Below are positions 41,647 through 51,646 of a stretch of DNA of 64,000 nt, in pieces. The first letter of the stretch is position 1; each line of letters begins with the position of its first letter. The notes under the pieces are model-generated. The model was given only the letters and a program-made list of their open reading frames with translations, was not told where the DNA came from and made no database searches. The position numbers and the translations under genes were made by a program. Origin of the DNA: Clostridia bacterium (GTDB taxonomy: Bacteria; Bacillota; Clostridia; Christensenellales; Borkfalkiaceae); assembly GCA_021202395.1 (NCBI GenBank), contig JAJQDC010000020.1, positions 1-64,000 of the forward strand. The letters are read 5' to 3'.

Positions 41647-42897
41647 ATGCAAAGCGGTTTACTTGCAGTAGACATCGGTGAAATATTTATAAACTTGTTC
41701 AATAGCATGGGGTTTACAAACGGTGAGTGGCAGAACTATGTAATGCTTCTTATATCGTTTGTGCTTATGTACCTGGCTATTGTTAAAAAGTTTGAACCGC
41801 TTTTACTGCTTCCTATAGCGTTTGGTATGTTTCTTATGAATATTCCCGGCGCAGATGAAGTTTTATGGGGTACATATCCTGACCCTGATGTTCACGATTA
41901 CGACACGGTAGAAAACAGGGGACTTTTATGGTACCTGTATTTCGGCGTAGATAAGGTAATTTACCCGCCCCTTATTTTCCTTGGGATAGGCGCAATGACC
42001 GATTTCGGCCCGTTAATAGCCAACCCCAAGAGTATGCTTATAGGTGCGGGTGCACAGCTCGGTATTTTTGTTGCGTTTATACTTGCGGTATTCCTTGGGT
42101 TTTCCGTTGCGGAAGCAGCGTCTATCGCAATCATCGGCGGTGCGGATGGCCCTACGGCAATATACGTAACGTCGCAGCTCGCTGACGATTTTATACCGAT
42201 GATAGCCATTGCGGCATATTCCTATATGGCGCTTATACCGGTAATACAAAAGCCTATTATGCGCGCTATGACCACCAAAAAAGAGCGCACTATAAAAATG
42301 AAACAGCTCCGCAAGGTAAGCAAGCTTGAAAAAGTTTTGTTCCCGCTTATCGTTACGCTTGTAGTAGGTATTATATTGCCTTCTTCTATAGCGCTTTTGG
42401 GTATGCTTATGCTTGGCAACCTGTTCAGGGAATCGGGCGTGGTAGACAGACTTTCTACCCAGGCGCAGAACGGCTTGATGAATACAATTACAATATTCCT
42501 TGGAATATCTGTAGGCTGCAAAGCAACTGGGGAATTGTTTCTTTCGGTAGATACTTTACTTATAATAGTAATCGGCTTGCTTGCGTTTGTAATAGGTACT
42601 ATTGGCGGCTTGCTTGTTGCTAAAATTATGTGCGTTGCTACACATGGCAAAGTTAACCCGCTTATAGGTTCGGCAGGCGTTTCGGCTGTGCCAATGGCGG
42701 CACGAATATCAGAAGACGTCGGGCGGGAGTACGACCCGCAGAACCATTTGCTTATGCATGCAATGGGGCCCAACGTGGCGGGCGTTATAGCTTCGTCTAT
42801 TGCCGCAGGTATATTGCTTGCCTGCTTCAGCGGATATGCAGACGGTACTGCGGTTGCAGAAGCCGTTCAGTCGGCTGTATCGGCTGTAATGGCATAA
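41647..42897 (+). CDS. Sodium ion-translocating decarboxylase beta subunit (OadB-like)
   Basis: AASIAIIGGADGPTAIYV; GVSAVPMAARISEDVGREYDPQNHLLMHAMGPNVAGVI. Confidence 0.95.
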   Translation: MQSGLLAVDIGEIFINLFNSMGFTNGEWQNYVMLLISFVLMYLAIVKKFEPLLLLPIAFGMFLMNIPGADEVLWGTYPDPDVHDYDTVENRGLLWYLYFGVDKVIYPPLIFLGIGAMTDFGPLIANPKSMLIGAGAQLGIFVAFILAVFLGFSVAEAASIAIIGGADGPTAIYVTSQLADDFIPMIAIAAYSYMALIPVIQKPIMRAMTTKKERTIKMKQLRKVSKLEKVLFPLIVTLVVGIILPSSIALLGMLMLGNLFRESGVVDRLSTQAQNGLMNTITIFLGISVGCKATGELFLSVDTLLIIVIGLLAFVIGTIGGLLVAKIMCVATHGKVNPLIGSAGVSAVPMAARISEDVGREYDPQNHLLMHAMGPNVAGVIASSIAAGILLACFSGYADGTAVAEAVQSAVSAVMA

Positions 42898-42913
42898 TTT
42901 CAGGAGAAAGATA

Positions 42914-44356
42914 ATGTCAGAAAATAAAGAAGTAAAAACAAAAAAAGTTTATATTACTGATACCATTTTGCGTGATGCGCACCAGTCTCTTGCCGCTACA
43001 AGAATGAAGTGGGAAGAGATGGAACCCGTTTTAGCCCAGCTTGACGATATTGGTTACTATTCTTTGGAAGCATGGGGCGGCGCAACGTTTGATACCTGTC
43101 TTCGTTACCTTAACGAAGACCCCTGGGACAGATTAAGAAATTTAAAAAAGTACCTTAAAAAGACGCCTATACAGATGCTTTTACGCGGGCAAAACCTTTT
43201 AGGTTACAGGCACTATGCCGACGACGTGGTGGAAAAATTTGTAGATAAAGCCATAGAAAACGGCATTGGCGTAATAAGGGTTTTTGACGCCCTTAACGAT
43301 CCCCGTAATCTTGAAACATCTATGAAGGCTATAAAAAAGTATGGTCAGGGTAAATGTGTATGTGAAGCGGCGATTTCTTATACAACCAGCCCCGTACATA
43401 CCACCGAATACTTTGTAAAGCTTGCAAAACAGTTTGAAGATATGGGTGCCGATAACATCTGCATAAAGGATATGGCAAACCTTTTGCTGCCTTTTACTGC
43501 ATATGATGTGGTAAGCCAGATAAAAGCAGAACTGCGCCCCGAAACAAAGGTGCATATACACACGCACAATACAACGGGTACCGGCGATATGATAAACCTT
43601 ATGTCCGTTAAAGCGGGTGCCGATATTATAGACTGTGCTCTTTCGCCTTTGGGCAACGGTACTTCTAACCCCGCGACAGAGCCTATGGTGGCAACCCTTA
43701 AGGGCACTGAGTACGATACGGGCATCGATATAAATAAGCTTCTTCCCATAATACAGCATTTTAACGGCGTGGCCGCGCGGTTAGAAAAAGACGGCTTCCT
43801 TAACGCAAGGGTAAGAAAGATTGATATAAACACCCTGTTATACCAGGTTCCCGGCGGTATGCTCTCTAACCTTATCAGCCAGCTAAAATCTGCCGGTAAA
43901 GAAGATAAGCTTATGGAATGCCTTGCCGAAGTTCCCGTAGTAAGAAAAGACTGCGGGTATCCTCCGCTGGTAACCCCCACAAGCCAGATTGTGGGCACGC
44001 AGGCTGTATGGAACGTTTTAATGGGAAGGTACAAGACCATTACTGCACAGTATAAAGATCTTATTTTGGGTAAATACGGTGCCGTTGCAGGCGAAGTAAA
44101 TCCTGAAATAAAGGCTATGTGTACCAAAAACGGAGAGCAGGTTATAACCTGCCGCCCTGCAGACTTGTTATCTGACGAAATGGATAAACTTACGCAGGAA
44201 GTAAATGACGCCGGTTATTACACCAAGGAAGAAGATGTGTTAAGCTACGCGCTGTTCCCCGAAGTTTCTACCAATTACTTTAAATGGCGTGCTGCGCGCG
44301 ACAGCGGTGTAGATAAAGATATGGCGGCAAACCCCGACAAGGTTTATCCCGTATAA
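42914..44356 (+). CDS. Oxaloacetate decarboxylase alpha / pyruvate carboxylase subunit B-like carboxyltransferase (5S type), no biotin domain
   Basis: VYITDTILRDAHQSLAATRM; HIHTHNTTGTGDM; ends after PYC/OADA domain. Confidence 0.94.
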   Translation: MSENKEVKTKKVYITDTILRDAHQSLAATRMKWEEMEPVLAQLDDIGYYSLEAWGGATFDTCLRYLNEDPWDRLRNLKKYLKKTPIQMLLRGQNLLGYRHYADDVVEKFVDKAIENGIGVIRVFDALNDPRNLETSMKAIKKYGQGKCVCEAAISYTTSPVHTTEYFVKLAKQFEDMGADNICIKDMANLLLPFTAYDVVSQIKAELRPETKVHIHTHNTTGTGDMINLMSVKAGADIIDCALSPLGNGTSNPATEPMVATLKGTEYDTGIDINKLLPIIQHFNGVAARLEKDGFLNARVRKIDINTLLYQVPGGMLSNLISQLKSAGKEDKLMECLAEVPVVRKDCGYPPLVTPTSQIVGTQAVWNVLMGRYKTITAQYKDLILGKYGAVAGEVNPEIKAMCTKNGEQVITCRPADLLSDEMDKLTQEVNDAGYYTKEEDVLSYALFPEVSTNYFKWRAARDSGVDKDMAANPDKVYPV

Positions 44357-44405
44357 AATAATAAAGAGATTGCGGGCGGGTTATTCCCGTCCGCTTTTAA
44401 GGTTT

Positions 44406-45629
44406 ATGAAGGTAGCGGTAATAGGAGCAGGCGCTTCAGGTTTAATGGCGGCATGGGCTGCCGCAAAAAACGGCAACGAAGTAACTGTTTTTGAACGCAA
44501 CGAAAAGTGCGGCAAAAAAATTTATATCACGGGCAAGGGAAGGTGCAACCTTACAAACGACTGCACGCCCGAAGTCTTTTTGCAAAACGTGGTAAACAAC
44601 GCACGTTTTTTAACGGGTGCAATTTACTCTTTTACGCCGCAGGACACAATTTCTTTTTTTGAAGAAGGCGGCCTTAAACTTAAAAAGGAAAGGGGAGCGA
44701 GAATATTTCCTGAAAGCGACAAGGCAAGCGACGTTACTGCAACGTTAGAAAAATATTGCAAAAGATACGGAGTTGTATTTAAATTTAACGAAAAAGTAAA
44801 CAGTTTAACAGCTTTGCAGGGTACTATGTCTGGCATAATAACAGACAAATCGCTATATTATTTTGACAAGGTTTTGGTTTGTACCGGCGGAGTAAGCTAT
44901 CCTTCTACAGGCTCAACGGGCGACGGTTATATTTTTGCGCAAGATACTGGGCATACGGTAAAGCCAGCCGTGCCCGCCCTTTGCGGACTTAACATAAAAG
45001 GTTCTTTTTATAAAGAAATGCAGGGGCTGTCCCTTAAAAACGTAAGGCTTACCGTCTATGACGGAAGTAAACTTATTACAAGCCTTTTCGGTGAAATGCA
45101 GTTTACCCATTTTGGCATATCGGGTCCGCTTGTTTTAACAGTATCAAGCTATATAAACAGGTCAGATTTAAAAAATATAAAGCTTGTTCTTGACCTTAAA
45201 CCTGCACTTACCGAAGAACAGCTTGATAAGCGCCTTTTGCGTGATTTTGAAGAGTTTTCAAATAAAACAATAAGCAACTGCCTTAAAGCTTTGCTGCCTT
45301 CTGCCATGATAAGCGAAGTGCTTTTACGCAGCGGTGTTCCTGCGGATAAAAAAGTAAACGTTGTTACCAAGACAGAAAGGGTAAGGCTGTTGACAATTAT
45401 AAAAAATTTTGATATGCTTGTAGCGTCGCTCCGCGGTTTTGATGAAGCCATTATAACGAGCGGCGGTGTAGACGTAAAGCAGGTTAACCCAAAAACAATG
45501 GAAAGCAAGATTGTTAAAGGGCTGTATTTTTGCGGCGAAGTGCTTGATGTAGACGCTTTAACGGGCGGTTTTAATTTACAGATTGCATTTTGCACGGGCT
45601 ACGCCGCAGGAAGATCCATAAAAGAATAA
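44406..45629 (+). CDS. NAD(P)/FAD-dependent oxidoreductase, HI0933/BaiN-like
   Basis: MKVAVIGAGASGLMAAWAAAKNGNEVTVFERNEKCGKKIYITGKGRCNLTN. Confidence 0.93.
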   Translation: MKVAVIGAGASGLMAAWAAAKNGNEVTVFERNEKCGKKIYITGKGRCNLTNDCTPEVFLQNVVNNARFLTGAIYSFTPQDTISFFEEGGLKLKKERGARIFPESDKASDVTATLEKYCKRYGVVFKFNEKVNSLTALQGTMSGIITDKSLYYFDKVLVCTGGVSYPSTGSTGDGYIFAQDTGHTVKPAVPALCGLNIKGSFYKEMQGLSLKNVRLTVYDGSKLITSLFGEMQFTHFGISGPLVLTVSSYINRSDLKNIKLVLDLKPALTEEQLDKRLLRDFEEFSNKTISNCLKALLPSAMISEVLLRSGVPADKKVNVVTKTERVRLLTIIKNFDMLVASLRGFDEAIITSGGVDVKQVNPKTMESKIVKGLYFCGEVLDVDALTGGFNLQIAFCTGYAAGRSIKE

Positions 45630-45648
45630 AATATAAGAGGAAAAACAG

Positions 45649-46656
45649 ATGACTGCCATACGCGGTGCTACTACCGTAAATTCAGACACGCCTGAAGAAA
45701 TTAAGGCTGCGGTAAAAGAATTATTGTGCGCAATAAGAGAAAAGAATAATTTATCCAGCGAAAATATAATTTGTATTATGTTTTCAAGTACGGGCGATAT
45801 CCGCTCTTTTTACCCAGCAAAAGCGGCAAGGGAAGCAGGCTTTGACGGGTGCGCATTATTTTCTTCGCTGGAACCGCCTATACAGGGCGCACTGCCGCTA
45901 TGTATCCGCGTTATGGTTTTATGCCACGGTAAATTTAAAGCGGAACATGTATACCTACGCGGGGCTAAACGCCTTCGCAGGGATATTACAAGCAACCTTG
46001 TTGTTGCGTTAGACGGACCTGCCGGCAGCGGAAAGTCTACTGCGGCTAAAGCGCTGGCAAAACATTTTAATATTCTCTATCTTGATACAGGCGCCATGTA
46101 CCGCGCCTGCGCGTTAAAGTGCCTTAACAGCGGTATTTCACCCGAAGACGGCAAAGCTGTTGCCAATATGGTAAAAAATATTGATTTAAAAATAGAGTAT
46201 AGTGAAGGGAAGCAGGTTACCGTTCTTGACGGTAAAGATGTTTCTCTGGATATAAGAAAACCTGAAATTTCTGATATGGCTTCTAAAGTTTCTGCAAACA
46301 GCGCCGTAAGGGAAAAGATGGTACAAATGCAAAGAAAGATTGCATCGTCTATGCCGTGCGTGCTTGACGGAAGGGATATCGGCACTAACGTTCTGCCCGA
46401 TGCCGAATATAAATTTTATATCACCGCTTCTTCGGGTGTGCGTGCTATGCGCAGATTTGCAGAAGAAAAAGCCAAGGGATACGATATAGATATTAAAAAG
46501 GTAGAGGCAGACATTATAGCCCGCGACAAGCGGGACAGCGAGCGTGAAATTGCGCCGCTGCGCATGGCGGAAGACGCCATATTGGTAGATACTTCTGATA
46601 TGACAGAACAGCAGGTTGTTGAATTTCTTGTCAATAAAATACAGGAAAAAGTATAA
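45649..46656 (+). CDS. cmk: AroH-type chorismate mutase fused to cytidylate kinase
   Basis: Residues 1-~115 MTAIRGATTVNSDTPEEIK...FSSTGDIRSFYPAKAARE...LEPPIQGALPLCIRVM...HVYLRGAKRLRRD (AroH); then NLVVALDGPAGSGKSTAAKALAKHFNILYLDTGAMYRA (Cmk). Confidence 0.93.
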   Translation: MTAIRGATTVNSDTPEEIKAAVKELLCAIREKNNLSSENIICIMFSSTGDIRSFYPAKAAREAGFDGCALFSSLEPPIQGALPLCIRVMVLCHGKFKAEHVYLRGAKRLRRDITSNLVVALDGPAGSGKSTAAKALAKHFNILYLDTGAMYRACALKCLNSGISPEDGKAVANMVKNIDLKIEYSEGKQVTVLDGKDVSLDIRKPEISDMASKVSANSAVREKMVQMQRKIASSMPCVLDGRDIGTNVLPDAEYKFYITASSGVRAMRRFAEEKAKGYDIDIKKVEADIIARDKRDSEREIAPLRMAEDAILVDTSDMTEQQVVEFLVNKIQEKV

Positions 46657-46661
46657 TATTT

Positions 46662-47342
46662 ATGGGAAAGAATAAGGATAAAAAGCAATATACGCCATTA
46701 GAAAAATGGTTTAGATTTTTGCATAAGGTAGAAAAGGTTCTTAAGTTTTTTTTGCCGTACAGGGCGCATTTTGCCGTGCAGGGCAAAGATTTAAAGGACG
46801 GCGGCTACATACTTGTAGGCAATCATTACCGCATATGGGACGTTATGTATTCAATAATGATGTTCCCTAATAAACCAGTCCACTTTATGGCAAAGCAGGA
46901 ACTTTGGGAAGGCAGCAAATTTATGCACTGGTTTGTTGTTAAAAGTGAGTGCATACCAGTTTCAAGGGACGGCACAGGAACGGACGTAAAAGCCATTATG
47001 CAGGCAATGCGTTACGTAAAAAACGGTGAAGTCATAAATATATTCCCGGAAGGTCGCCGCAATAAAGAAAATGTTGACATGCTGCCTTTTAAGGGCGGTT
47101 CTGCGGCAATTTCCATAAAGACAAAAACACCAATTATACCTATAGTGCAGATAAAAAAAGCTAAACTCTTCCGCAAGTCAGATATTTTATACGGCAAGCC
47201 GATAGAATTTACCGAATACTACGGCAAAAAACTTACAGATGAAAATATTGCCGAATGCGAAGAAAGGCTTCGCTCTGTAATGCTTGGCATGAGACAGGAG
47301 TTTATAGAACAAAAAGCTGCCGCTAAAAATAAGAAGAAATGA
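46662..47342 (+). CDS. 1-acyl-sn-glycerol-3-phosphate acyltransferase (PlsC-like)
   Basis: GNHYRIWDVMY (HX4D variant) and NIFPEGRRNKEN. Confidence 0.88.
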   Translation: MGKNKDKKQYTPLEKWFRFLHKVEKVLKFFLPYRAHFAVQGKDLKDGGYILVGNHYRIWDVMYSIMMFPNKPVHFMAKQELWEGSKFMHWFVVKSECIPVSRDGTGTDVKAIMQAMRYVKNGEVINIFPEGRRNKENVDMLPFKGGSAAISIKTKTPIIPIVQIKKAKLFRKSDILYGKPIEFTEYYGKKLTDENIAECEERLRSVMLGMRQEFIEQKAAAKNKKK

Positions 47343-49534
47343 ATGTAATAATAGCAAAAAACAGCGGTTTTTGCACGGGTGTAAGAAGGGCTGTTGATAC
47401 CGCGCTTGCGGCGGAAAAAGATACTTACGTACTTGGTGAACTTATACACAACAAAGACGTAATAAAAGAGATATCCGACCACGGAGTGCATACCGTAGAA
47501 TCTTTGGATGAAGTGCCCGACGGGGCTACTGTCATATTCCGTTCGCACGGCGTGCCGCAGTCTTACTACGGACAGTGCGAAGAGCGCGGAATAAAAGTTA
47601 TAGACTGCACCTGCGAATTTGTAAAAAGAACGCAAAAGATTGTAAGGGAGCAGTACCTTAGTGGAAAAACAATAGTTATAGCAGGCGAACCCACCCATCC
47701 GGAAGTTATCGGGCTTATGGGCTGGTGCGGCAACAGCGCCTATGTAGTTAATTCAGAAGACGCAGACCTGTCTGAAATCGGCGGCAAAGAGCTGTGTGTA
47801 GTGGCTCAGACAACGTTTTCAGTAAAAAAATTTGAAAAAATAATAGAAAATATAAAAAAACAGCGTGAAAAAACAGTTGCCGTTTTCAAAACTATTTGCT
47901 ATACTACTATAGGACGTCAGTCAGAGACAGAAAATATTGCCAGGCAGTGCGAAGCCGTTTTGGTAATCGGCGGGCTTAACAGCAGCAACACAAACAAGTT
48001 GTTTGATATTGCGTCGCGTTACTGCAAAAATGTTTTCAGGCTTGCCAATGCCGACGGCTTAGATTATACAATGTTAAAAAATTTTGCAAGTGTAGGTATA
48101 GTATCGGGTGCATCCACCCCCGATGCCCAAACCCGGGAGGTTCTTTTAAAGATGGAAGAAGTTAGCACAGAAGTTAAGGTAACCGTGTCGGAAGAAGAGG
48201 AAAAGGTTTCTGCCGCAGCGGCTCAGCCCGAAGTTGAAGTAAAAGCAGAAGAAGCTGTTACGGCTGAGGCTAAGGAAGAGACAAAATCGGCAAACCCTAT
48301 GGACGACGTAGTTGCCAAAATTGATAGCGAATCGAAATTCAAGAAAGGTCAGACGGTGTCTGCAACTATTTCGGAAGCTACCGAAAGCGGTCTTAAAATT
48401 TTACTGCCGTTCTCTAAGTCAGAAATCCTTTTGGTTAAAGAGGAGCTTGACTGCGAAGAATACAGCCAGGAAGAGTACGCAAAGAAGGTAGGCGATTCGA
48501 TAGAACTGCTTGTAGTAGAACTTAAACCTTCGTTAAAACTTTCCCAGAAGATGATTAAGCAGCTCAAAGAAGAAGACGCTGCAACCGCAGAAATAGAAGG
48601 CGGCAAGGAATTTTCAATTACCTGCACAGGCTTCAATAAAGGCGGCCTTATCGGCAAGATGGGTTCTTACCAGGTATTCGTGCCCGCTAAAGAAATAAGG
48701 ATGGGCTATGTAAAAGACCTTTCCAAATACGAAGGCAAGACTCTCCGTTTAAGAGCTCTTGAAGTTAAGAAAGACAAAAAGAAAGAAATTATCGCTTCCC
48801 AGCGCGTTATTCTTGAAGAAGAAAAGGCTGCCCGCGATGCTGCTAAACTTGCAAAGGAAGAAGAATTCTTTAATGCCATAAGCGTTAACGACGTTGTATT
48901 AGGCAAAGTAGAAAGGGTTACCAAATTCGGTGCGTTTGTTTCTGTAAACGGCTTTGACTGTCTTGCACACATATCCGACCTTTCCTGGACAGGTATAGAA
49001 AATGTTACCGACGTTCTTGAAATCGGCAAATCTTACGAATTCCTTATCCTTAAGATAGACAGGGAAAATAAGAAAGTTTCTATCGGTTACAAACAGTTAC
49101 AGCCCCAGCCTTGGGATCTTGCTGCAGAAAAATATGCAGTAGGCGAAGTTATCCACGGCAAAGTTGTAAGGGTTGTTCCCTTTGGCGCTTTTGTAGAAGT
49201 AGAAAAAGGCATAGACGGCCTTGTACACGTATCACAGATTTGCCACGAAAGGATAGAAACCCCTGCGTCAGTGCTTAACGTCGGCGACGAAGTAGACGCT
49301 AAAATTATGGCTCTTGACCCCGCCGCAAAGAAAATGAACCTTTCTATTAAGGCTCTTCTTCCCGAAAGCGAACGTAAGCCCACTAAGCACAATAAAGAAG
49401 AAGGCGAAGAAAAGCCCGCAAGAAAGCCCCGTGCTCCTAAAAAGGACGATGATGAAATGAGTAACTGGAATGGCGGTGCTTCCGTTTCTACATCACTTGC
49501 AGACATCCTTGCCGATGCAGAAAAAAGAAAGTAA
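47339..49534 (+). CDS. ispH: IspH (HMBPP reductase) fused to S1-domain protein
   Basis: IAKNSGFCTGVRRAVDTA...FRSHGVPQSYYG...; then about four S1 repeats (e.g. VLGKVERVTKFGAFVSVNGFDCLAHISDLS). Confidence 0.95.
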   Translation: MNVIIAKNSGFCTGVRRAVDTALAAEKDTYVLGELIHNKDVIKEISDHGVHTVESLDEVPDGATVIFRSHGVPQSYYGQCEERGIKVIDCTCEFVKRTQKIVREQYLSGKTIVIAGEPTHPEVIGLMGWCGNSAYVVNSEDADLSEIGGKELCVVAQTTFSVKKFEKIIENIKKQREKTVAVFKTICYTTIGRQSETENIARQCEAVLVIGGLNSSNTNKLFDIASRYCKNVFRLANADGLDYTMLKNFASVGIVSGASTPDAQTREVLLKMEEVSTEVKVTVSEEEEKVSAAAAQPEVEVKAEEAVTAEAKEETKSANPMDDVVAKIDSESKFKKGQTVSATISEATESGLKILLPFSKSEILLVKEELDCEEYSQEEYAKKVGDSIELLVVELKPSLKLSQKMIKQLKEEDAATAEIEGGKEFSITCTGFNKGGLIGKMGSYQVFVPAKEIRMGYVKDLSKYEGKTLRLRALEVKKDKKKEIIASQRVILEEEKAARDAAKLAKEEEFFNAISVNDVVLGKVERVTKFGAFVSVNGFDCLAHISDLSWTGIENVTDVLEIGKSYEFLILKIDRENKKVSIGYKQLQPQPWDLAAEKYAVGEVIHGKVVRVVPFGAFVEVEKGIDGLVHVSQICHERIETPASVLNVGDEVDAKIMALDPAAKKMNLSIKALLPESERKPTKHNKEEGEEKPARKPRAPKKDDDEMSNWNGGASVSTSLADILADAEKRK

Positions 49535-49550
49535 TTAAATTAAATAGTTT

Positions 49551-49580
49551 AAAAAGCGTATCCGCACGGATACGCTTTTT
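49551..49580. terminator. Intrinsic terminator
   Basis: AAAAAGCGTATCCG-CA-CGGATACGCTTTTT. Confidence 0.85.
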
Positions 49581-49681
49581 GTTACAAAAAAATTAAAAAA
49601 ATATGTGATTTATACGTTTTATGCAGTTTAAACGGGGCAATAGTCGGTTATAAGATAAATGTTAATTTACGGAGGTTTTTT

Positions 49682-51559
49682 ATGAAACGTGAAGGTAATA
49701 TCCAGATATCAAGCGAAAATATGATGCCCATTATAAAAAAGTGGCTCTATTCAGATAAGGATATATTTTTAAGAGAAATTGTTGCAAACGGCATAGACGC
49801 CATAACAAAATATAAAAAATTAGCCGATATGGGCGAAGCGCAGGCAGACGAAGGCGAATACTGCGTAAAAATTTCTGTAGATAAAAAAGCTAAAACGCTT
49901 ACCGTAGAAGATAACGGCATCGGTATGACCGAAGAAGAAGTAGAAAAGTACATAACCCAGATAGCCTTTTCCGGTGCTTCTGACTTTCTTGCTAAATATG
50001 AAAAGGCTGGCGGCGACGGCATTATAGGGCACTTTGGCCTTGGATTTTACTCTGCATACATGGTTTCGGAAGATGTGGAGATTTTCACAAAATCTTATAA
50101 AGACGAACCCGCCGTACACTGGGAATCAGACGGCAATGCTACATACAGCATAGAAGAATGCGATAAGGCTGAGCGCGGTACAAAGATTGTAATGCACATC
50201 GCATCTGCAGAAAAGGAATTTCTTGACGAAAATACCATCCGCCAGCTTATTAAAAAATACTGTTCGTTTATGCCTTATAATATTTATCTTTCTTATAAAG
50301 GGGACGGCAACGACAAGCCGCTTAACGATACAACGCCCCTGTATATGAGAAAGCCTAAGGATTGCACAGACGAAGATTACAAAAAGTTTTATACAGATAC
50401 CTTTATGGACTACAATGAACCGCTGTTCTGGGTGCACCTTAATATGGATTACCCCTTTAATTTAAAGGGTATACTCTATTTTCCCAAAACACGCAACAAG
50501 CTTGAGCTTGAGCGCGGCAAGGTAAAACTTTACTGCAACCAGGTATTTATTGCTGATAACATAAAGGAAGTTATACCCGAATATCTTATGTTGCTTAACG
50601 GCGTGATAGACTGCCCCGATATACCCCTTAACGTTTCAAGAAGCTTTTTGCAGAATGATAAACAGGTGCAAAAGATTTCTAAACATATAACCAAAAAGGT
50701 GGCAGATAAGCTCAATCTTTTATTTAAAAACGACCGTGAAAAATACGAAAAGTGCTGGGAAGATATAGCTAACTTTATTAAATTCGGCTGCATAAAGGAT
50801 GAAGATTTTTACGAAAAGGTAAAAGATATAATTGTATTTAAAAACCTTGACGGCAAGTATTGCAACTTTAAAGAATTTAAGGGCGATACCGCAGAAGAAA
50901 AGGCAGAAGATACAGCCGCTGCAGCAGAAGAAGTTAAGCCCGAAGGCGAAAATGCAGAAGAAAAGCCTGCAGAAGAAAGTAAAGAGCCGCAGACAATTTA
51001 TTACGTAAGCGACGAACTGCAGCAGGCACAGTATATAAAGATGTTCAAGGGAGCGGGGCTTGATGCAATTATTTGCGACAACTCGTATATAGATCCGCAC
51101 TTTGTAACCTTCCTTGAATACAAATCGCCCGATAAGCTTAAATTTGCCCGCATAGATACTGCTATAGACGGTGCGTTAAAGCAGGAAGAAAACGCAGAAG
51201 ACAGCGTTATCGTAGACATCTTTAAGAACGCATTAAACGACGATAAAATAACTGTAAAAACGGAACGCTTTAAAAATGAAAACGTGCCTGCCGTTATTAA
51301 CGTAGACGAGATGACGCGCCGTTACAGCGAGATGGGACAGCTCTACGGCATGAGCGACGAATTTACCGCTAAAACGCTTGTGGTTAACCTTTCTAACCCC
51401 ATTGTCGCCGGACTTAAAACTCTTGACGACGAAAAGCAGAAGTTTACGGCTAACCAGATTTATCTGCTTGCCCTTCTTTCATTCCAGAAGCTTGGTACTA
51501 AGGAGCAGGATAAACTTATACAGAACACGCTTGAATTGCTTGAAAATTACATCAAGTAA
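49682..51559 (+). CDS. htpG: HSP90 chaperone HtpG
   Basis: FLREIVANGIDAITKYKKLA; DNGIGMTEEEV; GHFGLGFYSAYMV. Confidence 0.96.
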   Translation: MKREGNIQISSENMMPIIKKWLYSDKDIFLREIVANGIDAITKYKKLADMGEAQADEGEYCVKISVDKKAKTLTVEDNGIGMTEEEVEKYITQIAFSGASDFLAKYEKAGGDGIIGHFGLGFYSAYMVSEDVEIFTKSYKDEPAVHWESDGNATYSIEECDKAERGTKIVMHIASAEKEFLDENTIRQLIKKYCSFMPYNIYLSYKGDGNDKPLNDTTPLYMRKPKDCTDEDYKKFYTDTFMDYNEPLFWVHLNMDYPFNLKGILYFPKTRNKLELERGKVKLYCNQVFIADNIKEVIPEYLMLLNGVIDCPDIPLNVSRSFLQNDKQVQKISKHITKKVADKLNLLFKNDREKYEKCWEDIANFIKFGCIKDEDFYEKVKDIIVFKNLDGKYCNFKEFKGDTAEEKAEDTAAAAEEVKPEGENAEEKPAEESKEPQTIYYVSDELQQAQYIKMFKGAGLDAIICDNSYIDPHFVTFLEYKSPDKLKFARIDTAIDGALKQEENAEDSVIVDIFKNALNDDKITVKTERFKNENVPAVINVDEMTRRYSEMGQLYGMSDEFTAKTLVVNLSNPIVAGLKTLDDEKQKFTANQIYLLALLSFQKLGTKEQDKLIQNTLELLENYIK

Positions 51560-51575
51560 ATTTTACTCCTCCATA

Positions 51576-51623
51576 AAAAGAACGCCGACGCATAAAAAAT
51601 TGTGCGTCGGCGTTCTTTTTTTT
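51576..51623 (+). terminator. Intrinsic terminator
   Basis: AAAAGAACGCCGACGCA...TGCGTCGGCGTTCTTTTTTTT. Confidence 0.85.
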
Positions 51624-51646
51624 GACCTTTATAAATACCTTAAATT

